Shown here: positions 34,104 to 42,811 of the stretch, one piece after another
How positions within the stretch are numbered: position 1 is the first letter of the stretch
Layout of the letters: each line of letters opens with the position of its first letter
Assembly: GCA_000404785.1 (NCBI GenBank)
Contig: ASNI01000003.1
Location: 1-64,000 of the forward strand
Length of the DNA stretch: 64,000 nucleotides
Direction of reading: 5' to 3'
Source of the DNA: Cloacimonetes bacterium SCGC AAA252-N17
GTDB taxonomy: Bacteria; Cloacimonadota; Cloacimonadia; JGIOTU-2
Made by a program: the position numbers and the translations under genes
Notes under the pieces: generated by a model
Seen by the model: only the letters and a program-made list of their open reading frames with translations
Database searches by the model: none
What the model was told of the DNA's origin: nothing

Positions 34104-35447
34104 ATGTTAAACAAAAGAATGATCATAGATAATGATCTTTACAATGAAATGGAAGAAAAAGCCATAAAAAGAAAGAACGATAACGTTATCAGGAACAGTA
34201 TTCTGAATGTGGGACTTGATGAAGTTGCCTTGAATCATCAATCTAAGTCAGATATGCAGCACACATTTTCTTTGGAATTAAAAACCGGCAAGATCACAGC
34301 TCAGAATAAGAGCGGTAGATGTTGGCTTTTTGCCGGATTGAATACAATGAGATTCAAAATTATGAAAGAACTAAACCTTAAGAATTTTGAACTTTCCCAA
34401 ACTTATCAAATGTTCTTCGATAAAATAGAAAAAGCAAATTACTTTCTGGAAAATATTCTCGAAACCTTAGACGAAAAAACAGATTCCAGAATTATAATGT
34501 GGCTTCTTAATGCACCGCTGAATGATGGCGGACAGTGGGATATGTTCACCAGTATTGTCGAAAAATACGGCGTGGTTCCCAAAGCTGTTATGCCAGAATC
34601 CTTTCATAGCAGTAATTCTGCCAGAATGAACCAAATTCTAACATTAAAACTGAGGGGATATGCTTCTACATTACGAAAGGATCATCAAACCGGCAAAACA
34701 TTAGAAAAATTGAAAAATGATAAGAAGAAAATGATCCTTGAGTTTTACCGGTTATTAACGATGTTTCTGGGTATCCCACCCAAAAAAATTACCTTTGAAT
34801 TTACCGACAAAGATAAAAAATTCCATCGTGATTTAGAAATTACACCAAAAGAATTTTATGCCAAATATGTTAATCTGAATATGAAAGATTATATTAGCAT
34901 TATTAACGCTCCTACTCAAGATAAACCATTTAATAAAACTTTCACAGTTCAATACTTGGGTAATGTGGAAGGTGGGAATAATGTGAAATATCTCAATGTC
35001 GATATAGAAACTTTCAAAAAGCTTGCATTAAAACAACTAAAAGAAGGAGTTCCTGTCTGGTTTGGCAGCGATGTCGGAAAGAAAATGCAGAGGAAAAAAG
35101 GAATTTTGGCTGAAAATATCTATGATTATGAAAACGTACTTCAATCAAAATTCGAACTTGATAAAGCCGGCAGATTGGATTATGGAGAAAGTTTGATGAC
35201 TCACGCAATGGTATTTACCGGTGTCAATCTGATCAACAATGTTCCGAATAGATGGAAAGTGGAAAACAGTTGGGGCGAAAAAAACGGAGAAAAAGGCTAT
35301 TTTGTGATGAGTGATAAATGGTTTGAAGAATACACGTATCAGGTTGTGATAAATAAAAAATATCTTTCTGAAGAATTAAAAAACGCCTGGAAATTAGAAC
35401 CGATTATTTTAAAACCATGGGACCCAATGGGTTCTTTAGCCTTATAA
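34104..35447 (+). CDS. pepC: Aminopeptidase C / bleomycin hydrolase
   Basis: Protein of 447 residues from the ATG at 34104, which follows GAAGGAGCTAAAA. It is a C1B papain-like peptidase: SGRCWLFAG with catalytic Cys73, LMTHAMVFTG with the His, and KVENSWGE with the Asn. There is no signal peptide, so it acts in the cytoplasm, as a hexamer in known members. Its C-terminus ends MGSLAL, near the length at which the terminal residues plug the active site. It is followed after 16 nt by the MIP18-like gene. Confidence 0.93.
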   Translation: MLNKRMIIDNDLYNEMEEKAIKRKNDNVIRNSILNVGLDEVALNHQSKSDMQHTFSLELKTGKITAQNKSGRCWLFAGLNTMRFKIMKELNLKNFELSQTYQMFFDKIEKANYFLENILETLDEKTDSRIIMWLLNAPLNDGGQWDMFTSIVEKYGVVPKAVMPESFHSSNSARMNQILTLKLRGYASTLRKDHQTGKTLEKLKNDKKKMILEFYRLLTMFLGIPPKKITFEFTDKDKKFHRDLEITPKEFYAKYVNLNMKDYISIINAPTQDKPFNKTFTVQYLGNVEGGNNVKYLNVDIETFKKLALKQLKEGVPVWFGSDVGKKMQRKKGILAENIYDYENVLQSKFELDKAGRLDYGESLMTHAMVFTGVNLINNVPNRWKVENSWGEKNGEKGYFVMSDKWFEEYTYQVVINKKYLSEELKNAWKLEPIILKPWDPMGSLAL

Positions 35448-35463
35448 AAAGGAGTAATAAAAT

Positions 35464-35757
35464 ATGGATTTTGAAAAAAAAGTAAAAGAAACTATTGAAA
35501 GCGTACAACATCCCGCTATTAATCACAGTTTATATGATCTTGGCATTATCAAATCTTATGAGATCAATAAGGATAATGTGAAAATTGTGATGGCTTTGCC
35601 CGCTTTGAATATTCCGATTTTTGATATGCTTATCCAAAGTGTGAAACAGCCGTTGGAAGCCATAAACTCTCAAGTGAATTTTGAAAAAGTGATGATGACA
35701 CAGGAAGAAATGCAGAAATTTTTAGCAATGGAAAAAAGTGCTTGGAAAGGAATGTAG
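35464..35757 (+). CDS. MIP18/DUF59-like iron-sulfur assembly domain protein
   Basis: Protein of 97 residues. The pattern ESVQHPAINHSLYDLGII, a central beta strand pair and ALPALNIPIFDMLIQSVKQP match the domain that forms the N-terminus of Mrp/ApbC proteins and the SufT/MIP18 family. The Mrp at 23029 lacks this domain, so this protein could supply it in trans (inference). The usual DPE motif of SufT is replaced by HPAIN, as in the Mrp-type branch. Confidence 0.75.
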   Translation: MDFEKKVKETIESVQHPAINHSLYDLGIIKSYEINKDNVKIVMALPALNIPIFDMLIQSVKQPLEAINSQVNFEKVMMTQEEMQKFLAMEKSAWKGM

Positions 35758-35794
35758 CAAATATCTTTAAAAGTAAATTCAATAATAGGTGGAA

Positions 35795-37021
35795 ATGACT
35801 AGTATCTTAACAAAAAAAATATCGAAAATTAATTTTAGAGCCTTAATCTGGCATGGAATTTTTCTTTCGCTTGCTTCCAATTTTATGGATGTCCATACTA
35901 TCATTCCATCAATGCTGATAAAAGCCGGGGGAAACGCCGTTATGTTGGGCTTTCTCACTGCAATTATGGTGGGAGGGTCCGGTTTAATGCAAATTATTTT
36001 TGCCGGATTTTTATCAAACAAGACACATAAGAAAAAATATCTTCTGTTGGGAATTAATTTCAGAATTATTACTTTATTGTTATTAGCTTTTATTCTTTTC
36101 AGATCTGACTTCATTAGTAATCAAATGCTTATTTTTTCTATTTTTATATTAATTTCAGTCTTTTCTTTCAGCGGTTCTTTTGCAAATATCTCTTATGTCG
36201 ATATTATGGGGAAATCCATTGTACATCAAAAACGCAAAAGATTTTTCTCAATAAAACAGGTAATAAGCAGTATTGGGATTTTTGTTTCTGCCATAATTGT
36301 ACGTGCTATCCTCAAGCATCTTTCCTATCCGAACAATTACGGTACATTGCTTTTGCTTGCTGGAATATTGTTATTCTTAGCTTCTTTCGGTTTCTGGAAA
36401 ATAAAAGAAATCAGTGTTGAATTCATAAATAAGCAGAGTTTTTGGAAATTTTTTAAAATGATCCCACAGGAAATTTCACAAAATTCTAATCTGAAAAATT
36501 ACCTATTTATCATTAACTTTCTGGGGCTTGCTTTCAGCTTCATCCCCTTTATGATCTTATTTGCTAAAAGAAATTTCGAGCTGAGTTATAGCTTTATTGG
36601 AAATATTCTTCTTTTAAAGATAATCGGGATGTTGATAACCAGTTTAATTCTTTATAAGCGATCAGAAAAATTTGAATATAAAAAGTTATTGTATTTCAGT
36701 TTTGTTTTAGGATCAATTATTCCACTTCTCAGCTTGTCCTTTGGTAATAACCAGCTAATCTATCAGTTGCTTTTTGTTCTTACCGGAATTTTTATCACTA
36801 CTTTCAATATTTCCAGAAATGGTATTTTAGTGGAGATTTCCAGCAATGAAAACCGAGCAACATATACCGGAATTTCCGGCGCAGGAAATATCCTGTCCAC
36901 CTTTTTCCCGCTTGTTGCCGGAATATTAATATCTCTTCTGGGATATTATATCACATTCAGTATAGTTTCATTAATCGTTGCTTCAAGTTTTGTCTTCATA
37001 AAAAAAATAAATTGCAGATGA
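35795..37021 (+). CDS. Major facilitator superfamily transporter
   Basis: About 408 residues from the ATG at 35795 after AGGTGGAA (a GTG lies 6 nt upstream). About twelve hydrophobic segments, with a short basic loop between helices 2 and 3 (FLSNKTHKKKYLLLG) as in MFS proteins. It starts with a short cytoplasmic segment and ends in KKINCR. Substrate not predictable. It overlaps the methyltransferase start by 4 nt (ATGA), which begins a run of coupled genes up to 39.6 kb. Confidence 0.82.
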   Translation: MTSILTKKISKINFRALIWHGIFLSLASNFMDVHTIIPSMLIKAGGNAVMLGFLTAIMVGGSGLMQIIFAGFLSNKTHKKKYLLLGINFRIITLLLLAFILFRSDFISNQMLIFSIFILISVFSFSGSFANISYVDIMGKSIVHQKRKRFFSIKQVISSIGIFVSAIIVRAILKHLSYPNNYGTLLLLAGILLFLASFGFWKIKEISVEFINKQSFWKFFKMIPQEISQNSNLKNYLFIINFLGLAFSFIPFMILFAKRNFELSYSFIGNILLLKIIGMLITSLILYKRSEKFEYKKLLYFSFVLGSIIPLLSLSFGNNQLIYQLLFVLTGIFITTFNISRNGILVEISSNENRATYTGISGAGNILSTFFPLVAGILISLLGYYITFSIVSLIVASSFVFIKKINCR

Positions 37022-37692
37022 GCTGGAAAAACATGGAAAAATTATATCCTAAATCCAAAGTGGAAATCCAAGGTTTTACTGCAAAATTTTATGATAATAT
37101 GTTGAATATAGTTACATTGGGCGGTTATAATTTTTTTATTAAAAAAGCCATTCATACAATGAATATAAACCAAGACGATAAAATCCTCGACTTCGGTGCC
37201 GGAACAGGAAGAAATGCGCTTTTGATGAATAAATACCTTTCCAAAAAAGGTGAAATTCTGGGGCTGGAAATCTCCGACTTGATGATCTCCCAATTCAAAA
37301 AAAAAACCAAGAAATTTGAAAACATCAATGTGATAAATCGGCGAATTGATCAACTTTTTGACTTGGAAAAGAAATATGACAAAGTCTTTATTTCTTTCGT
37401 TTTCCATGGTTTTCCCTTTGAAATTCAAAAAAATATCATCCAAAATGCCTTCAATGCCTTGAAAGAAGGTGGCGAATTTATTATTCTTGATTTTAATGAA
37501 TTTGTTACTGATGAAACACCACTCTATTTTAGAATTCCTTTCAAAATAATTGAATGCAAATATGCATTTGAATATGTAGAAAGAGATTGGAAACAGATCC
37601 TAACGGAATTTGGATTCAGCGATTTCCAAGAAAAATTATTCCTTAAAAAACATCTTCGATTATTAAATGCCAAAAGGGGGAGCAATCAATGA
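37018..37692 (+). CDS. Class I SAM-dependent methyltransferase
   Basis: About 224 residues from the ATG at 37018. Motif I ILDFGAGTGRNALL, acidic strand 2 end GLEISDLM, and post-motif FNALKEGGEFIILDFNEF are those of UbiE/Menaquinone-type small-molecule methyltransferases. The N-terminal FTAKFYDNMLNIVTLGGYNFFI also fits that group. Neighbours do not indicate a quinone pathway. It overlaps both flanking genes by 4 nt. Confidence 0.88.
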   Translation: MSWKNMEKLYPKSKVEIQGFTAKFYDNMLNIVTLGGYNFFIKKAIHTMNINQDDKILDFGAGTGRNALLMNKYLSKKGEILGLEISDLMISQFKKKTKKFENINVINRRIDQLFDLEKKYDKVFISFVFHGFPFEIQKNIIQNAFNALKEGGEFIILDFNEFVTDETPLYFRIPFKIIECKYAFEYVERDWKQILTEFGFSDFQEKLFLKKHLRLLNAKRGSNQ

Positions 37693-38099
37693 AACTATTG
37701 ATGATTTATACTGATAAATTTGCATATAAAACCAATATTAAAAATTTGGAATCTGTGGAGAAATACGAAGAAAATAAGCAGATAAAAAATGCACTAGTCG
37801 GCTTTATTCAGGTAGAGCAAAAAGACGAAGAAGATATTGCCAAAGCGGAAACCAAAATGATTAAAAACCTGAAATGGGCTGCAAAGAAAAACGAAACAAA
37901 CCATATTGTCTTACACTCTTTTGCGCATTTATCTATGAGCAAAGCAGATGAAGTGACAACCAAAGAGATGTTTAATCGGGCAGAAAACAGATTGAAAGAT
38001 TCAGGATATGAAGTTTCGCAAACTCCGTTCGGTTATTTTCTTGATTTGGATATTCAGGCTCCAGGAAGATCGTTAGCAAGAATTTTTAAGGAATTCTAA
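37689..38099 (+). CDS. Free-standing threonyl-tRNA synthetase editing domain
   Basis: Protein of 136 residues. MKLLMIYTDKFAYKT, VGFIQVEQKDEED, HIVLHSFAHLSMSKA and QTPFGYFLDLDIQAPGRSLARIF match the archaeal-type ThrRS editing domain, a D-aminoacyl-tRNA-deacylase fold. That domain removes serine mischarged on tRNA-Thr. In archaea it is the N-terminus of ThrRS; here it is a separate gene in a bacterium. It begins with an ATGA overlap and its stop immediately precedes cobB. A proofreading role in trans is the natural inference. Confidence 0.8.
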   Translation: MKLLMIYTDKFAYKTNIKNLESVEKYEENKQIKNALVGFIQVEQKDEEDIAKAETKMIKNLKWAAKKNETNHIVLHSFAHLSMSKADEVTTKEMFNRAENRLKDSGYEVSQTPFGYFLDLDIQAPGRSLARIFKEF

Positions 38100-38834
38100 A
38101 TGATAGAAGAAGCTGCCAAACTAATCAAGAATGCAAAACACGTTACCGCTTTTACGGGAGCAGGCATTTCGGTAGAAAGCGGAATCCCTCCTTTTCGGGG
38201 TGAAAATGGCTTGTGGAGTAAATTCGATCCCTTATTTTTGGATATTAATTATTTTCGGCAAAATCCTCTCAAATCATGGAAACTGATCAAAGAAATCTTT
38301 TATGATTTCTTTGGAAAAGCAGAACCTAACTCAGCCCACACTGCTCTCGCCGAAATGGAGAAATCTGGTTATTTGAATTCTGTTATTACACAAAACATTG
38401 ATAATCTTCATCAAACAGCAGGAAGTAAAAACGTATTTGAATTTCACGGGACTTCTAAAAATTTAATCTGCACAAATTGCGACAAAATCTATGCTGCAAA
38501 AAACATTGACCTATCTCATTTACCACCAAAATGTATAGATTGCGGAACTATTCTCAAACCGGATTTTGTCTTTTTCGGAGAACCGATTTCCGAGCCGGCA
38601 AGAATTAATTCTTTTGCGGAAGCAGAAAGAGCGGACGTTTTCATACTCGTCGGTACAACAGGTGAAATTATGCCTGCATCCATAATCCCGATTGAGGCAA
38701 AACGGAATGGTGTGAAAATCATCGAGGTGAACATTAAACCATCAAATTATACAAATACGATTACAGATGTTTTCTTGAAAGGGAAAGCAACAAAAATAAT
38801 GCAAAAATTACTCAATTTTATAAAAGAAAAATAA
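38100..38834 (+). CDS. cobB: NAD-dependent protein deacylase (sirtuin)
   Basis: Protein of 244 residues. Canonical sirtuin: FTGAGISVESGIPPFRG (NAD site), TQNIDNLHQ, FEFHG with the catalytic His, a zinc site of two CxxC pairs (CTNC, CIDC) and KPDFVFFGEPI. It removes acetyl or other acyl groups from lysine. The zinc site separates it from the SIR2-domain defence-like protein at 1.5 kb. The start directly abuts the preceding stop. Confidence 0.95.
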   Translation: MIEEAAKLIKNAKHVTAFTGAGISVESGIPPFRGENGLWSKFDPLFLDINYFRQNPLKSWKLIKEIFYDFFGKAEPNSAHTALAEMEKSGYLNSVITQNIDNLHQTAGSKNVFEFHGTSKNLICTNCDKIYAAKNIDLSHLPPKCIDCGTILKPDFVFFGEPISEPARINSFAEAERADVFILVGTTGEIMPASIIPIEAKRNGVKIIEVNIKPSNYTNTITDVFLKGKATKIMQKLLNFIKEK

Positions 38835-38846
38835 TTATACACGAAT

Positions 38847-39401
38847 ATGTTTACACGAGAAGAACTTCAAGTATGCACCCGATGTTCACTTTATAAGACC
38901 CGAACTCATGCACTTGTAGGGGAAGGAAACATACATGCTGATGTGATGCTGATCGCTCAAGCTCCAGGAGAATTGGAAGATAAAGAAAACAGGATGTTCA
39001 TTGGACCTTCCGGTACTATTCTTCATACACTCCTGAAGAATGCGAATATTTGTGAAGATGAACTATATATGACCAATCTTATTAAATGCACACTCCCCAA
39101 AAACAGACGACCAAAGCAAAAGGAGATCGAAGCATGCTCTTTTTATCTGGATATGGAAATTGATGAGGTGCAACCATGGCTTCTTGCTCCCCTTGGTTAC
39201 TACGCAACTAAATATCTGTTCTCCCGATTCGCTCTCAAAACTATATCGAGAAAGGAATTTCCTCAACTGATCGGCAACAGTGTAAGGACGAATGGTTACC
39301 ATATACTTCCTCTTTCGCATCCTGTATCTTTACTGTATAATAAAGAATATTTTTCTCAATCTCTTGCCAATTTTCATAAGCTGAAAGAATTTATGAGTTA
39401 A
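38847..39401 (+). CDS. Family-4 uracil-DNA glycosylase
   Basis: Protein of 184 residues. [4Fe-4S] ligands Cys10, Cys13, Cys81 and Cys97; the catalytic motif GEGNIHADVMLIAQAPGE with GP further on (FIGPSG); and the second motif HPVSLL. Type-4 UDGs excise uracil from DNA in thermophiles and many anaerobes. It is followed without gap (TAATG) by a small Cys-rich protein that probably works with it. Confidence 0.92.
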   Translation: MFTREELQVCTRCSLYKTRTHALVGEGNIHADVMLIAQAPGELEDKENRMFIGPSGTILHTLLKNANICEDELYMTNLIKCTLPKNRRPKQKEIEACSFYLDMEIDEVQPWLLAPLGYYATKYLFSRFALKTISRKEFPQLIGNSVRTNGYHILPLSHPVSLLYNKEYFSQSLANFHKLKEFMS

Positions 39402-39613
39402 TGAATAAACATCCCAAAAATCATGAATGCAAATGGTACCCTGTGTGTCCTATGAAATACTACTATGAAGCCGGCAAACTGGCTGAGAAATGGATTTTGA
39501 ATTACTGCAAAGGTGATTGGTCAAAATGTGTGCGCTATGAAATGGAAGAAACCGAACAATATCATCCCGACAACATGCTCCCCGATGGATCGATTGTAAG
39601 TGATTTGTTATAG
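39401..39613 (+). CDS. Small Cys-rich protein coupled to the uracil-DNA glycosylase
   Basis: Protein of 70 residues. Four cysteines in C-x5-C (HECKWYPVCPMK) and C-x6-C (NYCKGDWSKCVRY), then a conserved-looking DNMLPDGS end. The layout suggests a metal or iron-sulfur site. Start overlaps the glycosylase stop by one base. I know of similar short proteins beside family-4 UDG genes, but no function is assigned. Confidence 0.7.
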   Translation: MNKHPKNHECKWYPVCPMKYYYEAGKLAEKWILNYCKGDWSKCVRYEMEETEQYHPDNMLPDGSIVSDLL

Positions 39614-39708
39614 CTGGGATAAATAAATATGTTTAACCACCAGTCTACGTTTCACTACGCCTTGGCAGGCAGAGGACACAGAGAATATCTTAAGAATATT
39701 TTTGAGTT

Positions 39709-39728
39709 GTCATGGACCATTCCATGAC
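39709..39728. repeat. Perfect hairpin in the gap before the DUF89 gene
   Basis: GTCATGGA pairs with TCCATGAC around CCAT. The gap (39614-39753) also has a phrase of the type GGCAGAGGACACAGAG seen in other gaps. There is no T run, so it is not a standard terminator. Confidence 0.5.
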
Positions 39729-39753
39729 AGAAATACACTGCGAAAGGAACTGA

Positions 39754-40599
39754 ATGAAAACCTATTTTGAATGCTTTCCCTGTTTCGTCAAACAAGCGCT
39801 TCGTGCTGCGAGATTATTCACAGATGACCCGAAAGTAATAAAATCCATCATAGATGAAGTCGGAATGCTCTTTCAAGAAATTTCTTTGGATAAAACTCCT
39901 CCAGAAATTGGAGAGTTCATTTACGGTAAAATCAGGGAAATTTCCGGCGTAGAAGACCCTTACGAAAACCTTAAAAACCAAAACACGGATGAAGCATTGC
40001 AGCTTGTTCCTTTTTGTGAAAATCTTATCTCAGAAAGTACTGATCCCCTTTTTACAGCTATCAAAATGGCAATTGCCGGAAATGTCATTGATCTTGCGAT
40101 CCATCAAAATATTGATATCCCCTCGGAAATTAAAACGATCATTCATAAAGAATTTGCTATAAACGATTATGAACTATTCAAAAGTCGGTTGGAGCAATCT
40201 AAAACAATTCTCTATATAGGAGATAATGCAGGCGAATCAGTGTTTGACAGATTGTTGATCGAGCAGTTTGCTCATAAAAAAGTGATTTATGCAGTTCGTG
40301 GAACTCCTGTTATTAATGATGTGGTTGAAAAGGATGCAAAACGGGCAGGTATCGATAAAGTAGCTGAAATCGTGTCCTCCGGTTCAGCAGTTCCTGGCAC
40401 AATACTCTCAAAATGCAGCGGAGAATTCAAAAGGCTTTTCATGAATGCTGATATGATCATAAGCAAAGGGCAGGGAAATTATGAAGGTATATCTGAAGAA
40501 AGTAGAGAGATCTTTTTCCTCCTCAAAGTAAAATGTGAAGTACTGGCGAGGGATATTGGTTTTCCTATTAATTCGCTTGTTTTGATGAGATTAAGCTAA
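39754..40599 (+). CDS. DUF89-family damage-control phosphatase
   Basis: Protein of 281 residues. N-terminal CFPCF motif (Cys8, Cys11) marks the archaeal/bacterial subfamily. ILYIGDNAGESVFDRLLIE holds the metal-binding Asp and Asn; VIYAVRGTPVINDVV and MIISKGQGNYEGI complete the active site. DUF89 proteins are metal-dependent phosphatases that remove damaged sugar- or cofactor-phosphates. The ATG follows GAAAGGAACTGA. Confidence 0.88.
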   Translation: MKTYFECFPCFVKQALRAARLFTDDPKVIKSIIDEVGMLFQEISLDKTPPEIGEFIYGKIREISGVEDPYENLKNQNTDEALQLVPFCENLISESTDPLFTAIKMAIAGNVIDLAIHQNIDIPSEIKTIIHKEFAINDYELFKSRLEQSKTILYIGDNAGESVFDRLLIEQFAHKKVIYAVRGTPVINDVVEKDAKRAGIDKVAEIVSSGSAVPGTILSKCSGEFKRLFMNADMIISKGQGNYEGISEESREIFFLLKVKCEVLARDIGFPINSLVLMRLS

Positions 40600-40988
40600 A
40601 GTATTTTCATCCATGTTGCAAAAGTATACTTAACAGATTATCAACCACGAAATACACGAAAAAACACGAAACAATATTAATGTAGAACCAAAACAAATAA
40701 AGATTGTCATCCTGAGCTTGTCTAAGAGTCTATTTATTATGCTCATACACCGTCGGGATAAACCCGTCTCTACCCTATCTCTCGTTGCGAAAGCTTTAGG
40801 ACGTTAAATGCTTGCCCTGTGTAATCCACGAAGTGGTGCAAAGCAATTACACAGGGCGGGCAAATTTAACTGTTCCCTTTTTCGCAATGCTTTGGATGTT
40901 CAAACATTCAATAAAAAAAATGACGTCATCCCCGATCGTGCCTGGGTATCCGCATGCAAAAAAGGCGGACGTTTTCGCTCCACTCAAA
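40600..40988. other. Non-coding gap rich in recurrent intergenic phrases
   Basis: No credible gene. It contains ACCACGAAATACACGAAAAA, TGTCATCCTGAGCTTGTCTA and a long perfect palindrome at 40814-40857 (listed separately). Two open frames across 40808-41002 run through the palindrome and show no family features, so I do not call them. Confidence 0.5.
40814..40857. repeat. Three-way-junction palindrome
   Basis: GCCCTGTGTAAT (40814-40825) pairs perfectly with ATTACACAGGGC (40846-40857). The inside holds two further perfect mini-hairpins side by side, CCAC-GAA-GTGG (40826-40836) and TGC-AAA-GCA (40837-40845). The whole 44 nt can fold as a closed three-way junction with no unpaired base outside the loops. 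Confidence 0.75.
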
Positions 40989-41228
40989 TTATAAGTGTTT
41001 GATTGTAAATGCTCTCCCTGAATGGCTTTTCAAGTATCTCTCAAATGAGTGGGCTTTTTCTTTATTATCAAACGCTATATATGTCTTGATTTTCCAAGGT
41101 TTGTATTTCGTTGTGTGTTTTACTTCCCCATTGTTATGCTTTTCTAATCGAAATTTCAAATCTGAAGTATAACCAGTATAGTAATTATCTGGGAAATTGA
41201 TACTTTTCAGAATATATACATAGTACAT
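40989..41228 (-). CDS. GIY-YIG domain protein (UPF0213 type)
   Basis: About 79 residues from the ATG at 41228; the ATG at 41231 is equally possible. AGGAGTATT lies just upstream and fits 41228 best. YYVYILKS and YYTGYTSDLKFRLEKHNNG are the GIY-YIG core, followed by KYKPWKIKTYIAFDNKEKAHSFERYLKS. These short single-domain nucleases have an uncertain role. It lies just downstream of ssrA, on the same strand. Confidence 0.85.
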   Translation of the reverse strand: MYYVYILKSINFPDNYYTGYTSDLKFRLEKHNNGEVKHTTKYKPWKIKTYIAFDNKEKAHSFERYLKSHSGRAFTIKHL

Positions 41229-41359
41229 CATAATACTCCTGTTGGCTTGCCGATGCGAAGTTTTGAGCAAAATAAAAATCGTCGATCAGCACGGCTTCAT
41301 TCGCCGCTGGCGATTACGCCGCTGCAGTCTTCATTTTTCGCTTCGCTCAAAACGAAGAC

Positions 41360-41711
<352 letters not shown>

Positions 41712-41746
41712 TATGTATTTTTCAAAAAGCGATTTAAACAACTTAT

Positions 41747-41774
41747 AATTTAGCACCACAAAATCGGCTGTCAA
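41747..41774 (-). promoter_or_regulatory. Promoter of ssrA
   Basis: On the minus strand TTGACA (41774-41769), a 16-bp spacer and TAAATT (41752-41747) lie upstream of the tmRNA 5' end at 41711, leaving a short leader for RNase P to remove. Confidence 0.5.
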
Positions 41775-41783
41775 GTTTGGATG

Positions 41784-41820
41784 TAAAGAAAAACGGCTTC
41801 ATGGATATCCACAAAGCCGT
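41784..41820 (-). terminator. Terminator after the PorV-like gene
   Basis: ACGGCTT pairs with AAGCCGT (41820-41793, minus) around the self-complementary TGGATATCCA, followed by a T-rich tail (TTTTTCTTT). Confidence 0.7.
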
Positions 41821-41840
41821 AAGTATAGTTTTTTCTATGA

Positions 41841-42797
41841 TTAGAAGCCTAGATCAATGGCAAGTTTATGAGTTGCACCTTCATCAAGAAAATCAGGTAT
41901 ATAGGCATAGTCAAAGCGGAAATCGCTTAATACGATCGAAGCGCCCATTGTGAAATCTTCTCCATCAAGACCGGCACGTACAGCAAATAAGTTTGCAAGC
42001 CAGCCCTCTACGCCGAGGTGTAATTTGAAATCATTTTTCTGATCGCCTTCACGTCCAAGAGACTGAGAAATTTCCGCAGTACCGATCAAATCAAATGAGG
42101 TGAGCTGAAGGTCTGTTGATGCGCCAAGACGAAGCATGGGAAGTATTGTATCTTCATGGTCAGAATCAGTGTCCCATTTCATCTTTCCACCAAAGTTTAG
42201 CAAGCTTGCGCCTGCGCGGATCTGTTTTATCAGTCCGCTGGAAACAGGTGAGATGATCATTGCGCCAAGATCGAATGCGAAACTTGATGCCTTGTTGTCA
42301 TCGATGGATTGCATAATATACTTGGCTCCTGCACCAAAGCTGAGCAAAGGTATGATCTTGCCACCTGCAGAAATACCCAGAACCATATCATTGGAGCTAA
42401 ATGTAACTCCGCTTGGACCCTGACCGGGCAGGCATTCAATAATATCGCTCACTCCAATACTATTGAAGGTGACCGCCATAGCTGCATCACGCTTGCTGCC
42501 TACAATGATCGATGCCTGATAGTTCATTCTATCTAAGCTCATAATATTGTACATAGCACCCAAGCGTGTGCCTTTTATTTGGCAGAGACCAGCGGGATTG
42601 AAGAAGGGAGCTGAGCCGTCATCTGCAATAGCAGTAAATGCATTTCCCAGACCGGCAGGACGAGCACCAACAGGAATTCTCAGGAAAGCACCTCCCTGTC
42701 CGCCTGCAATATCTTCTTCTGCAAACGCAAAGGAGGTGAATAATCCAAGTATTGCCACGAAAGAAAGTACTGTCTTGATAATTTTATATGTTTTCAT
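41841..42797 (-). CDS. PorV/PorQ-like outer-membrane beta-barrel
   Basis: Protein of 318 residues with a signal peptide (SFVAILGLFTSFAFA). The family mark GGAFLRIPVGARPAGLGNAF TAIADD... FFNPAG follows, then alternating beta strands and a terminal aromatic (IDLGF). PorV-type barrels shuttle type IX secretion cargo to the attachment complex; other members have unknown roles. It lies directly downstream of a gene for a protein with a sorting-type C-terminus (15-nt gap), which supports a secretion-linked job. Confidence 0.85.
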   Translation of the reverse strand: MKTYKIIKTVLSFVAILGLFTSFAFAEEDIAGGQGGAFLRIPVGARPAGLGNAFTAIADDGSAPFFNPAGLCQIKGTRLGAMYNIMSLDRMNYQASIIVGSKRDAAMAVTFNSIGVSDIIECLPGQGPSGVTFSSNDMVLGISAGGKIIPLLSFGAGAKYIMQSIDDNKASSFAFDLGAMIISPVSSGLIKQIRAGASLLNFGGKMKWDTDSDHEDTILPMLRLGASTDLQLTSFDLIGTAEISQSLGREGDQKNDFKLHLGVEGWLANLFAVRAGLDGEDFTMGASIVLSDFRFDYAYIPDFLDEGATHKLAIDLGF

Positions 42798-42811
42798 TGT
42801 TATCTCCTTTC

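Noticed and set aside
38100..38834. Second SIR2 gene as a defence gene
   Set aside because: It has the zinc site and all motifs of a normal sirtuin deacylase and lies in a housekeeping-type operon.
40808..41002. Open frames across the palindrome in the 40.6-41.0 kb gap
   Set aside because: They read through the 44-nt palindrome in two frames, have no start signals and no protein features.
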